Shown here: positions 57,149 to 64,000 of the stretch, piece after piece | Layout: each line of letters begins with the position of its first letter | Numbering within the stretch: position 1 is the stretch's first letter | Source: Varibaculum cambriense | Lineage (GTDB): Bacteria; Actinomycetota; Actinomycetes; Actinomycetales; Actinomycetaceae | DNA length: 64,000 nt | NCBI RefSeq assembly: GCF_022133705.1 | Contig: NZ_JAKNHJ010000006.1 | Span: forward strand, 62,001-126,000 | Direction of reading: 5' to 3' | Position numbers and translations under genes: made by a program | The notes under the pieces: generated by a model | Told to the model about the DNA's origin: nothing | What the model saw: the letters and a program-made list of their open reading frames with translations, nothing else | Database searches by the model: none

Positions 57149-57970
57149 CTAACTCTCCAATGTTTTCGGCGCTATCCGCGCTGCCCAGGGATCAGTGCAA
57201 ATCTTGGAGACCTCCACCGTCAGTTCTCCAACAAAACTATGTTCTAGTTGCCGAGCACAAGCAGGTACCCATGGCCATTCACTTGCCCAGTGAGTGGCAC
57301 AAATAAGATAGGGTTTGCCCGCCTCTAAATGCTCGGAAGCCGGATGATGGCGCAAGTCAGCACAAATATAGACATCTGCTCCCGCCTTGCGCGCCTCCTC
57401 CAAGAAAGAATCACCGCTACCGCCGCTAACTGCGATCCTTTGCACCTTCGCGTCCAGATCTCCTCCCACTAAGATTCCGGCTGGGCACGCCGGTAAAGCC
57501 TGCTCAACCTGTTGCGCATATTCTTTCAGAGGTAAGGCGGCGGGTAAATCTCCAATTCGCCCGGTGCCGGTATGTTCGCTAAGGGGAAGCAACGGACGAG
57601 TATTTTCCAATCCCACCGCAGCGGCTAGGCAATCAGCTACCCCACCCTTTGCGGAATCAGCGTTGGTGTGCGCGTTGAACAGCGCAATCCCGTTTTCAAT
57701 TAACTGATGGATCAAGCTCCCCTTTGGATCGGTAGCTGCCACAAAAGAGGTACCGCGTAAATAGAGGGGGTGGTGGGTAACAATAAGTTGCGCCCCGACC
57801 TCGATCGCTTGCTCCAGAACTTTGGCTACCGGATCCACTGCTACCAGGACTTTATCGATTTCAGAATCTGGATGCCCGGTAATCAATCCCACCCGATCCC
57901 ATTCTTCAGCTAAACGGGGCGGATACAGTTCCTCCAGGCGCTCCACCAGGCGACTTAACTTTACACTCAC
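57149..57970 (-). CDS. Nif3-like dinuclear metal centre protein (YqfO/YbgI family)
   Basis: A 273-residue member of the NIF3 family. Metal-ligand motifs are visible as THHPLYLRG, FNAHTNADSAKGG and CATHWASEW. GTP cyclohydrolase-like activity has been suggested for some relatives, but the function is not established. The start is GTG at 57970 behind AGGAT. It is coupled with the coiled-coil gene that follows. Confidence 0.9.
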   Translation of the reverse strand: MSVKLSRLVERLEELYPPRLAEEWDRVGLITGHPDSEIDKVLVAVDPVAKVLEQAIEVGAQLIVTHHPLYLRGTSFVAATDPKGSLIHQLIENGIALFNAHTNADSAKGGVADCLAAAVGLENTRPLLPLSEHTGTGRIGDLPAALPLKEYAQQVEQALPACPAGILVGGDLDAKVQRIAVSGGSGDSFLEEARKAGADVYICADLRHHPASEHLEAGKPYLICATHWASEWPWVPACARQLEHSFVGELTVEVSKICTDPWAARIAPKTLES

Positions 57971-58084
57971 TATTTGATCCTAATAGAAAAACGAGAAGCA
58001 AGGAGAACCCGCGCCCCATTACCTAGGATTGTCAACTTCTTTTTGGCTCTTGGCAGGCACAGAAAACCCCTATTTGCTGCCAGG

Positions 58085-58113
58085 TTTACCGCCGGCGTTG
58101 CACCCACTATTAT
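58085..58113 (+). promoter_or_regulatory. Promoter of the DUF1846 gene
   Basis: TTTACC (58085-58090) and TATTAT (58108-58113) are spaced by exactly 17 bases. The predicted transcript start near 58120 gives a 40-base leader to ATG 58162, in keeping with that start and not with the earlier in-frame ATG at 58126. Confidence 0.5.
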
Positions 58114-58161
58114 GGGTAAGGGCGCATGACCCCCGTTAAGTTGACAAACAGGAAGGGTCCT

Positions 58162-59646
58162 ATGCGGATTGGTTTTGATTCTGAGCGTTATATTTCTTCA
58201 CAATCGCAACATATTGATGAACGTCGCCAGCAGATAGGTGGCAAGCTCTACCTGGAAATGGGGGGCAAACTTTTTGATGATTACCATGCGTCTCGGGTAC
58301 TACCGGGATTTACTCCCGATAACAAGATCTCTATGTTGGAGCGGCTACGCGATGAAATGGAAATCGTGGTTGCCATCAACGCGAAAGATCTCAACCGTCA
58401 AAAAATTCGCGCAGATTTAGGTATCCCCTATGAACAAGACGTTCTCCGCCTGGTAGACGTATTTCGCGAACGGGGCTTCCTGGTAGAAAACATTGTTTTA
58501 ACCCAGATGGAAGAAGATAACCACAACGCCAAGCTATTCAAAGAACGCCTAGAGCGTTCCGGTCTTAAAGTTGCCCGGCACTATACGATTCCCGGTTATC
58601 CCTCCAATACTGAGCTGATCGTTTCGGAGGACGGTTTCGGTCGCAATGACTATGTGGAAACTAGTCGCGATTTGGTAGTCGTGACTGCTCCGGGACCGGG
58701 TTCCGGAAAGCTAGCAACCTGCCTTTCTCAGATATACCACGAATATAAACGGGGCATAAAAGCTGGTTACGCCAAGTTTGAAACTTTTCCGATTTGGAAT
58801 CTTCCCCTCGATCATCCAGTGAATCTTGCCTATGAGGCCGCCACTGCTGACCTGGACGATGTCAATATGATCGATCCTTTCCACCTGCAGGCCTACGAAA
58901 AACAGGCGGTGAACTATAACCGGGATGTGGAAGTTTTTCCCTTGCTGCGCTCCCTGCTGCAACAACTAGCGGGCTCTTGCCCCTATCAATCGCCTACCGA
59001 TATGGGCGTCAATATGGCAGGCTTTTGTATCAGCGATGATTTAGTTTGTCAGGAAGCGGCTAAACAGGAAGTGGTACGCCGTTACTATCACGCCTTGGGT
59101 AATGAGGCAGCTACTCATGCCGAACCCATCGAATCGCATCGGATTGCCATGACCATGGCAAAACTAGGAATCACTAAAGAGTATCGTTACGTAGTCCGCC
59201 CAGCTTTGAACCTGGAGGCCGAAACTGAGGCTCCGGCGGCAGCGATGCAGCTAGGTGACGGACGCATTGTTACCGGTAAAACTTCTCCCCTGCTGGGTTG
59301 TTGCTCAGCGATGCTACTGAATGCCTTAAAGCTATTGGCCGGCATTGACGAGGAAGTGCAGCTGCTGGCGCCCTCTTCTATTAAGCCCATCCAAACCTTG
59401 AAAGTTGACCATTTGGGCGCGCGTAACCCCCGTTTACATACGGACGAGGTTTTAATTGCCCTGTCGGTTTCAGCAGATACTGATGAGAACGCACGCAAAG
59501 CGTTAGAAGAACTCGCTCACTTGCGAGATTGCGAAGTACATACCACCACTATTTTAGGTTCGGTTGACACCCAGATTTTCCGGAATTTGGGATTACAGGT
59601 AACTTCCGAGCCGGTTTATGCCCGCAAGACTCTATTTAAGAAATAG
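58162..59646 (+). CDS. DUF1846 domain-containing protein
   Basis: A 494-residue protein of the UPF0371/DUF1846 family, whose function is unknown. The N-terminus [18 protein letters not shown], the block [19 protein letters not shown] and [21 protein letters not shown] are characteristic of it. I take ATG 58162, preceded by AGGAAGG at 6 bases; an in-frame ATG at 58126 lies too close to the predicted transcript start. A P-loop-like GPGSGK suggests nucleotide or phosphate binding, by inference. It is convergent with pyrB across a shared strong terminator. Confidence 0.93.
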   Translation: MRIGFDSERYISSQSQHIDERRQQIGGKLYLEMGGKLFDDYHASRVLPGFTPDNKISMLERLRDEMEIVVAINAKDLNRQKIRADLGIPYEQDVLRLVDVFRERGFLVENIVLTQMEEDNHNAKLFKERLERSGLKVARHYTIPGYPSNTELIVSEDGFGRNDYVETSRDLVVVTAPGPGSGKLATCLSQIYHEYKRGIKAGYAKFETFPIWNLPLDHPVNLAYEAATADLDDVNMIDPFHLQAYEKQAVNYNRDVEVFPLLRSLLQQLAGSCPYQSPTDMGVNMAGFCISDDLVCQEAAKQEVVRRYYHALGNEAATHAEPIESHRIAMTMAKLGITKEYRYVVRPALNLEAETEAPAAAMQLGDGRIVTGKTSPLLGCCSAMLLNALKLLAGIDEEVQLLAPSSIKPIQTLKVDHLGARNPRLHTDEVLIALSVSADTDENARKALEELAHLRDCEVHTTTILGSVDTQIFRNLGLQVTSEPVYARKTLFKK

Positions 59647-59681
59647 GGTTGCCCAAGTAACGCAGGCGCTTTATATAGAAC

Positions 59682-59720
59682 TGACCGGCAGGAGGATTAA
59701 TCCTCCTGCCGGTCATTTTT
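59682..59720 (+). terminator. Strong terminator between DUF1846 gene and pyrB
   Basis: A perfect 15-bp stem (59682-59696 with 59701-59715, arm TGACCGGCAGGAGGA) with a TTAA loop is followed by TTTTT on the plus strand. It lies 35 bases after the DUF1846 stop. Lying between convergent genes, it may also end pyrB transcripts. Confidence 0.88.
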
Positions 59721-59735
59721 AAAAGCTCGATATTT

Positions 59736-60776
59736 CTAGTCGTCGGGGGTTACTTTCCAGATCTTGTGTTTGGTTTTGGCTTGCACCAATTCTTTCCCGA
59801 CTCCCATCGTGGTCAGGAACATTGCCATCCGTACCAAGACCCCATTATCGGTTTGCTTAAAAATAGACAGCCCCGGTAGCTCATCCACATCGGTCGAGAG
59901 GTCAAGAGCGTTGGGGCGGGAATCTCGCGGCAATGGATGGCAGATAACAATGTCGTGGGCTCCGGCTTCCTCTAGCATCGCCTTATCTAGCAGGCACCCC
60001 TGCAATTCTTTCGACTTAGCCAGCTCTTCAGTCATCCGTTCGCGCTGCACCCGGGTCGCGTAAACCGTATCTGCGCCCTCCAAAGCCTCAATCTGGTTAT
60101 TGCAATCGATTACTCGCCCGCCTCGTGAAATCGCATACTCGGCGATTTCTCGGGGCAGCTCCAGGGAAGGCGGGGAGAATAGCCGGAAAGTCACCCCCTC
60201 ATACAAGCTCATCAATTTCATTAGAGAATGGACGGTACGCCCGTATTTCAGATCCCCCATAATCGCGATGGTGCATCCATCGAGAGATTTGCCGCGTTTA
60301 CCCAGTTCTTTGCGCATAGTAAACACATCTAGGAGGGCTTGAGACGGGTGCTCGCCAGAACCATCTCCGGCGTTAAGTACCGGTACCACCGAATGACGGG
60401 CGAATTCGGCTACCGAACCAGCATCAGGGTGGCGCACCACTAACACGTCGGTGAATCCGGAAACCACGCGGGAAGTATCGGCGATTGATTCGCCTTTAGC
60501 CATAGAAGAGAAAGTAAAACCGGTCGTGGTTTCTACTTCCCCGCCCAGCCGCAAGAAGGCGGATTCAAAAGATAGGCGGGTACGAGTCGAGGGCTCGAAG
60601 AATAGGGAACACAAAACGGCACCATCTAGCACCGTGCAGATTTGTTTCCGCTGCGCGACAGGACGCAAGAACTCGGCAAGATCGAAGAGTTCCCCCAGGT
60701 TTTCGCGATCAAATTGCCCAACCGAAATTAGGTGTTGTCCTACCCCGAAACGCGGGAAATCATAGTCTTCCGGCAT
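59736..60776 (-). CDS. pyrB: Aspartate carbamoyltransferase catalytic subunit
   Basis: It condenses carbamoyl phosphate and aspartate, the committed step of pyrimidine synthesis. The carbamoyl-phosphate motif FFEPSTRTRLSFESA is at about 59-73, with EHPSQALLDVFT and HPLPR further on. At 346 residues it is longer than the usual 305-315, with extra length spread over N- and C-termini. It starts with ATG at 60776 behind AAAGGG. No pyrI regulatory subunit follows. The leader contains an intrinsic terminator and two small reading frames, so expression is probably set by attenuation. Confidence 0.95.
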   Translation of the reverse strand: MPEDYDFPRFGVGQHLISVGQFDRENLGELFDLAEFLRPVAQRKQICTVLDGAVLCSLFFEPSTRTRLSFESAFLRLGGEVETTTGFTFSSMAKGESIADTSRVVSGFTDVLVVRHPDAGSVAEFARHSVVPVLNAGDGSGEHPSQALLDVFTMRKELGKRGKSLDGCTIAIMGDLKYGRTVHSLMKLMSLYEGVTFRLFSPPSLELPREIAEYAISRGGRVIDCNNQIEALEGADTVYATRVQRERMTEELAKSKELQGCLLDKAMLEEAGAHDIVICHPLPRDSRPNALDLSTDVDELPGLSIFKQTDNGVLVRMAMFLTTMGVGKELVQAKTKHKIWKVTPDD

Positions 60777-60885
60777 GCTTTTGCCCTTTCCAACTGAGTG
60801 TTTTTGATAAAAAAATGCCCCGCCGCAGCGGGGTGAAAATGGAAATAGAAACCTCAGGTAGTTGCCGCCACCGTCTGATTCCCAT
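60760..60885 (-). CDS. Putative pyrB leader peptide 2 (runs through the attenuator)
   Basis: A 41-codon frame from ATG 60885 to TGA at 60760-60762, ending 15-17 bases inside pyrB in a different frame. AGGAG lies 4 bases upstream of the ATG. It begins MGIRRWRQLP and continues EVSISIFTPLRRGIF. The codons before the hairpin are pyrimidine-rich (TCT ATT TCC ATT TTC ACC CCG). The terminator hairpin and its U7 tract lie within codons 18-26, so a ribosome translating it would disrupt the terminator. Coding status is inferred from position, not homology. Confidence 0.5.
   Translation of the reverse strand: MGIRRWRQLPEVSISIFTPLRRGIFLSKTLSWKGQKHAGRL
60809..60833 (-). terminator. Intrinsic terminator / attenuator in the pyrB leader
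   Basis: On the minus strand CCCCGC (60833-60828) and GCGGGG (60823-60818) form a 6-bp GC stem with a TGCG loop, and ATTTTTTT follows at once (U7 at 60815-60809). It ends 33 bases before the pyrB ATG and has no gene of its own to terminate, so it must act on pyrB leader transcripts. Confidence 0.85.
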
Positions 60886-60923
60886 CACGCTCCTAACGTT
60901 TTCCTGAAGGAAGAATAGCACAT
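60885..60923 (-). CDS. Putative pyrB leader peptide 1
   Basis: A 12-codon frame (MCYSSFRKTLGA) from ATG 60923 to TGA 60885-60887, with AGGAG at 60932-60936 and an ideal 8-base spacing. Its TGA overlaps the ATG of the second leader frame as TGATG, which predicts translational re-initiation. Codons 2-6 (TGC TAT TCT TCC TTC) are pyrimidine-rich. No protein homology can be claimed for a peptide this short. Confidence 0.5.
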   Translation of the reverse strand: MCYSSFRKTLGA

Positions 60924-61086
60924 GGTTACCTCTCCTAATACCTTTAAGCCCGATAGGGGGCAGCTTTTGTGTCCTCTTTCTCCTTACTAATTCCTATAAG
61001 GTGCCGCAGTACACACCCTCACAAATGGCTTTGCGCCAACTAAGCCTCCTAGAATCGAATGACGGTGAAAATCAAAGGGGGATGAT

Positions 61087-61983
61087 TTGAAGGGACTCAA
61101 TCGCTACTATCTGCAGTCTCTAGCAGTTTTAGCGCTGATACTAACCACCGCTTTTTGGGGTTCTACCTTTTTCCTGATCAAAGACCTGCTGACCACGATG
61201 ACCACCTTATCTTTTCTAGGGGTTAGGTTCGTGATCGCGGGAGCACTTTCGGCAGTGATATTTTTTCCTCGCTTAAAGAGGGCTAGCCGAAAAGTCTGGC
61301 AACATGCTTTTGCGCTAGGTGCAGTCTATTCCGCGGCGCAAGTCTTACAGACTAAAGGCTTAGAGAGTGCCGATGCCTCGGTGGTAGGTTTCATTACCGG
61401 CTTGTATGTAGTGATCACTCCCCTGCTAGTGTGGTTGCTTTTCAAAGAAAAAATTAAGCCAGTAAACCTAGCTGCTGCTCTGGTGGCGATGGCCGGATTA
61501 ATGGTTTTGAGTCTTGATGGATTCTCCATTGGTTTCGGGGAACTATTAACTCTGGCGGGAGCAGCTCTTTTTGCCCTCCACATCGTACTCACCGCTCGCT
61601 GGGCCGCCAAAGACGATCCCATAACTTTAGCTGCCATCCAATTAATCGCGATTGGTGTTTTCTGTTTTCTAGCGGCTCTGCCTTTTGGTCTGCAGTTACC
61701 CCAGGACGCTAGGCAGTGGACAGTGCTGCTTTACACGGTGGTGTTCGCAGCCATCGGAGCCTTAATCATGCAGACCTGGGCGCAAAAACACCTGCGTCCC
61801 ACTAAGGCAGCCGTAGTAATGACTATGGAACCGGTGTTCGCAGCGGCCTTTGCGGTTCTTTTTGGGGGCGAGGACGTGACCTCGCGAATGATCGTCGGGG
61901 GTTCCTTAGTAGTTGCGGCTATGCTTGCCACCGAGCTTATCCCCGCTTATCGCGCGCGCGATATGATCCGTGCCGGCGAATAA
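61087..61983 (+). CDS. DMT family transporter (two EamA domains)
   Basis: A 298-residue membrane protein with ten predicted helices in two EamA repeats. Signature features are AFWGSTFFLIKDLL near the N-terminus, GLYVVITPLLVWLLFKEK at the end of the first repeat and MTMEPVFAAAFAVLFGGE in the second. The start is TTG 61087, preceded by AAAGGGGG about 6 bases upstream; no in-frame ATG fits. It is divergent from pyrB, sharing a 310-base region. The substrate, perhaps a metabolite or amino acid, cannot be told from sequence. Confidence 0.88.
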   Translation: MKGLNRYYLQSLAVLALILTTAFWGSTFFLIKDLLTTMTTLSFLGVRFVIAGALSAVIFFPRLKRASRKVWQHAFALGAVYSAAQVLQTKGLESADASVVGFITGLYVVITPLLVWLLFKEKIKPVNLAAALVAMAGLMVLSLDGFSIGFGELLTLAGAALFALHIVLTARWAAKDDPITLAAIQLIAIGVFCFLAALPFGLQLPQDARQWTVLLYTVVFAAIGALIMQTWAQKHLRPTKAAVVMTMEPVFAAAFAVLFGGEDVTSRMIVGGSLVVAAMLATELIPAYRARDMIRAGE

Positions 61984-62002
61984 AAAAGCTGTTGGAACAG
62001 CT
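61981..62002 (-). terminator. Intrinsic terminator after purF
   Basis: On the minus strand AGCTGTT-CC-AACAGCT is followed directly by TTTTTTA, the classical hairpin plus U-tract. It lies 39 bases beyond the purF stop; its U-tract overlaps the stop of the convergent DMT gene. Confidence 0.78.
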
Positions 62003-62040
62003 CCTACAGCTGGGTAGCTTGCTAAAGCAAAGCGGGGATT

Positions 62041-63492
62041 CTAGGCAGAGAAGTTCTTTTGAATCTCGGTTTGTGTCTCTAGATATTCCTGTTCATAGCT
62101 GCCCAGCCCGGCCGGATAGTGACCGGCGAAAGAATCCATACAGAGGCCTCCGTATTTACCAGGCAGGTTCAGCCCCACGGAGGCCACCAACCCCGGTATC
62201 GACAGGTACCCTAAGGAATCTGCCCCCAAATGATCTCGTAGCTCTTCCACATTCATATGGGCGCTAATCAGTTCTGCTGAGTTGGAAACGTCAATCCCGT
62301 AGAAACTGGGGAAAATAAACTCCGGAGAAGCGATCCGCACGTGTACCTCGCGGGCACCGGCATCTTTTAGCAGCTTGACGATCCGCCGAGAAGTAGTACC
62401 TCGGACAATAGAATCATCTACCATCACTACCGATTTACCTTCTACGATCCCTTTGACCGCAGAAAGCTTCATCAGTACCCCTTTTTCCCGCAGCGACTGT
62501 TTGGGCTGAATAAAGGTACGAGTCACGTATTGGTTTTTCACTAGCCCCATTTCATAGGGCAGGTGGGCAGCTTCTGCATAGCCAGAGGCCGCCGACAGCG
62601 AGGAGTTTGGCACCCCAATGACAATATCGGCACCGGGAGTAGGCTGCTCGTGTGCTAAAGTCATCCCGCATTGTTTGCGCACCGCATGAACATTTTTCCC
62701 TAAAATATTGGAGTCGGGGCGAGCGAAATAAATATATTCCATGGCGGCCACGCAAGTGTCTGCCGGCGGACAGTAGCGTTCGATCTTTAGTCCGTCCTCA
62801 TCAATAATCGCGATTTCCCCGCCGCGCAGATCCCGATAAAACTCAGCTCCTATCAAGTCCAGGGCGCAACTTTCACTGGAGATTACCCAACCGCCGCGGG
62901 TCTTCATCTTTCCAATTACCAGTGGTCGTAAGCAGTGCGGATCCACGATCCCGTACATGGTGTCGTCATTCATAATCAGGTAGCTAAATCCACCCCGTAG
63001 CCGCTGCAAGGCTGCACAGAGCCGCTCGTAAAAGCTACCTTGTTCTCGCATAATCAAGTGCATTAGCACTTCTGAATCCGAGTTCGAGTTAAATAGCGAA
63101 CCTTGGCGTTCTAACTCAACTTTTAGATCCGGAGAGTTCACCAGGTTGCCATTATGCGCCAGGGCAATATTCCCGTTATGCATATGAAATACGAAGGGCT
63201 GCAGATTGCAGCTCCAGTTATTACCGGAAGTTGAGTAACGCACATGTCCAATACCGCATGAACCGCTTAGCTTTGCCAGCCGTATGGGATCATCGAAAAC
63301 CTCACTAACCAGACCTTTTGCCTTTTTAACCCTAATAGTTTCCCCATCGGAGACCGCAATGCCCGCACCCTCTTGTCCGCGATGTTGCAAAGCATGTAGA
63401 CCGTAGTAGATCAGGCTAGAGGCGTCCGGGGAGCCGTAGACCCCAAAAACTCCGCACTCTTCTCCCAGGTTATTAACGATTTGAGCGGTCAT
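62041..63492 (-). CDS. purF: Amidophosphoribosyltransferase (PurF)
   Basis: It makes phosphoribosylamine from PRPP and glutamine. I choose ATG 63492 (483 residues, MTAQIVNNLGEECGVFGVYG); the propeptide of 12 residues before the nucleophile C13 is typical and must be cleaved off. GAGGG lies 6 bases upstream. The N-terminal Ntn glutaminase domain has HALQHRGQEGAGI, the phosphoribosyltransferase domain VVMVDDSIVRGTTSRRI, and the C-terminus CMDSFAGHYPAG suggests a former or present Fe-S type. It follows purD. Confidence 0.95.
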   Translation of the reverse strand: MTAQIVNNLGEECGVFGVYGSPDASSLIYYGLHALQHRGQEGAGIAVSDGETIRVKKAKGLVSEVFDDPIRLAKLSGSCGIGHVRYSTSGNNWSCNLQPFVFHMHNGNIALAHNGNLVNSPDLKVELERQGSLFNSNSDSEVLMHLIMREQGSFYERLCAALQRLRGGFSYLIMNDDTMYGIVDPHCLRPLVIGKMKTRGGWVISSESCALDLIGAEFYRDLRGGEIAIIDEDGLKIERYCPPADTCVAAMEYIYFARPDSNILGKNVHAVRKQCGMTLAHEQPTPGADIVIGVPNSSLSAASGYAEAAHLPYEMGLVKNQYVTRTFIQPKQSLREKGVLMKLSAVKGIVEGKSVVMVDDSIVRGTTSRRIVKLLKDAGAREVHVRIASPEFIFPSFYGIDVSNSAELISAHMNVEELRDHLGADSLGYLSIPGLVASVGLNLPGKYGGLCMDSFAGHYPAGLGSYEQEYLETQTEIQKNFSA

Positions 63493-63502
63493 GTTTCCCT
63501 CT

Positions 63503-64000
63503 CTAGATAGCATCCGCACCGATATCTTTCCGGTAGGTTTTACCTGCAAAATCTACTTTTTGGGCATTTTCGTAAACCACCTGGCGGGCAGCTTCTAAGG
63601 TGTCCGCGCGGGCTACTAGATTCAACACTCGCCCTCCATTGGTATACGCTTTCCCGTTTTCGTGGCGCACTCCCGCTTCCAGGTAATCCACGCCCTCTAG
63701 ACCGGTAATCTCTTTACCTTTTTCATAGCTACCCGGGTAGCCTTCCGAAGCCAACACCAGGCAAATAGCTTTTTGATCGCGGATTCTAATATCAGTAGGT
63801 TCCAGGCGCCGCTCCATACAGGCCACCAGCAGCTGATAAAAATCCCCCTCAACCAGGGGTAACACTACTTGCGTTTCCGGATCCCCGAAACGCATATTGT
63901 ATTCCAGCAGGTAAGTGCCGTTATCGGTGAGCATCAGTCCAAAGAAAATACATCCGGCAAACTCGAGACCTTCTGCTTGAATTCCTTTTAAGGTAGGAGC
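63503..64000 (-). CDS. purD: Phosphoribosylamine-glycine ligase (PurD), C-terminal part; truncated by window edge
   Basis: The frame is open to the right edge (position 64000), so about 165 C-terminal residues are visible. The ATP-grasp signature LLEYNMRFGDPETQVVLPLV carries metal-binding residues (NMRFGDPE). An ATG at 63934 inside GCIFFGLMLTDNG is internal, since upstream codons continue the family match. It ends 10 bases before the purF start; the two share the early purine pathway, PurF product being the PurD substrate. Confidence 0.95.
   Translation of the reverse strand, partial: APTLKGIQAEGLEFAGCIFFGLMLTDNGTYLLEYNMRFGDPETQVVLPLVEGDFYQLLVACMERRLEPTDIRIRDQKAICLVLASEGYPGSYEKGKEITGLEGVDYLEAGVRHENGKAYTNGGRVLNLVARADTLEAARQVVYENAQKVDFAGKTYRKDIGADAI

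Noticed and set aside
60924-60945. Possible PyrR-binding loop (GGAGAGGTAACC) in the pyrB leader
   Set aside because: GNGAGGY matches part of the PyrR loop consensus, but the UCC portion is missing and the same bases serve as the Shine-Dalgarno of leader frame 1. Not strong enough to call.

Overview
The window comes from an actinobacterial chromosome with moderate GC. Three blocks have gene orders typical of Actinomycetota: rpsD / DUF948 / small membrane protein / alaS / ruvX / mltG / aroE ... aroC / aroK-aroB / efp / nusB; uvrC / rapZ / yvcK / whiA / gap / pgk / tpiA / secG; and clpP1 / clpP2 / clpX. An actinobacterial-type integration host factor, a PriA without helicase motifs and ClgR- and LexA-type sites agree with this. 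Family-level placement (an Actinomycetaceae such as Varibaculum or Mobiluncus) is inference from GC and content. No rRNA, tRNA, insertion sequence, prophage or CRISPR array was seen; rnpB is the only stable RNA gene.

Layout. 1-620: 3' part of a DUF3866 gene, convergent with a minus-strand run. 712-13086: rpe-hisE-hisG, coaBC-priA-fmt-rsmB, gmk-rpoZ, mihF, pyrC-pyrF and efp-nusB. 13158-18204: shikimate/chorismate genes (aroE, aroC, an aroK-aroB fusion and a second shikimate-kinase-like gene) with a prepilin peptidase inserted. 18168-26008: mltG, ruvX, alaS, a 58-residue membrane protein, DUF948, rpsD, rarA and a YciO/YrdC protein. 26121-26471: rnpB on the plus strand. 26526-31303: a long-chain acyl-CoA ligase and uvrA. 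31351-34927: a divergent accessory cassette of two related multi-pass membrane proteins (DUF5692-like) and an SRPBCC-like protein whose frame is broken by an in-frame amber codon. 35177-39797: valS and a second acyl-CoA ligase. 39850-43179: chorismate mutase and the clpX/clpP2/clpP1 protease block. 43179-54774: tig, a CapA-like phosphatase, secG, tpiA, pgk, gap, whiA, yvcK, rapZ, uvrC. 55041-64000: gdhA, a coiled-coil protein that has lost its zinc ribbon, a Nif3-like protein, DUF1846, pyrB, a DMT transporter, purF and the 3' part of purD.

The genes are mostly housekeeping: amino-acid (His, aromatic), pyrimidine and purine synthesis, lower glycolysis, translation, proteolysis and nucleotide excision repair. 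Many are tightly packed with ATGA, GTGA, TAATG or TAGTG overlaps, which suggests translational coupling.

The most notable signal is the leader of pyrB (60777-60940). It holds two tandem short reading frames joined by a TGATG overlap. The second runs through an intrinsic terminator with a U7 tract that lies just upstream of pyrB, with a pyrimidine-rich run before it. This architecture resembles the enterobacterial pyrBI leader-peptide attenuator. Other regulatory signals are a LexA-type box at uvrA, a ClgR-type box at clpP1, a structured leader before rpsD and several strong terminators.
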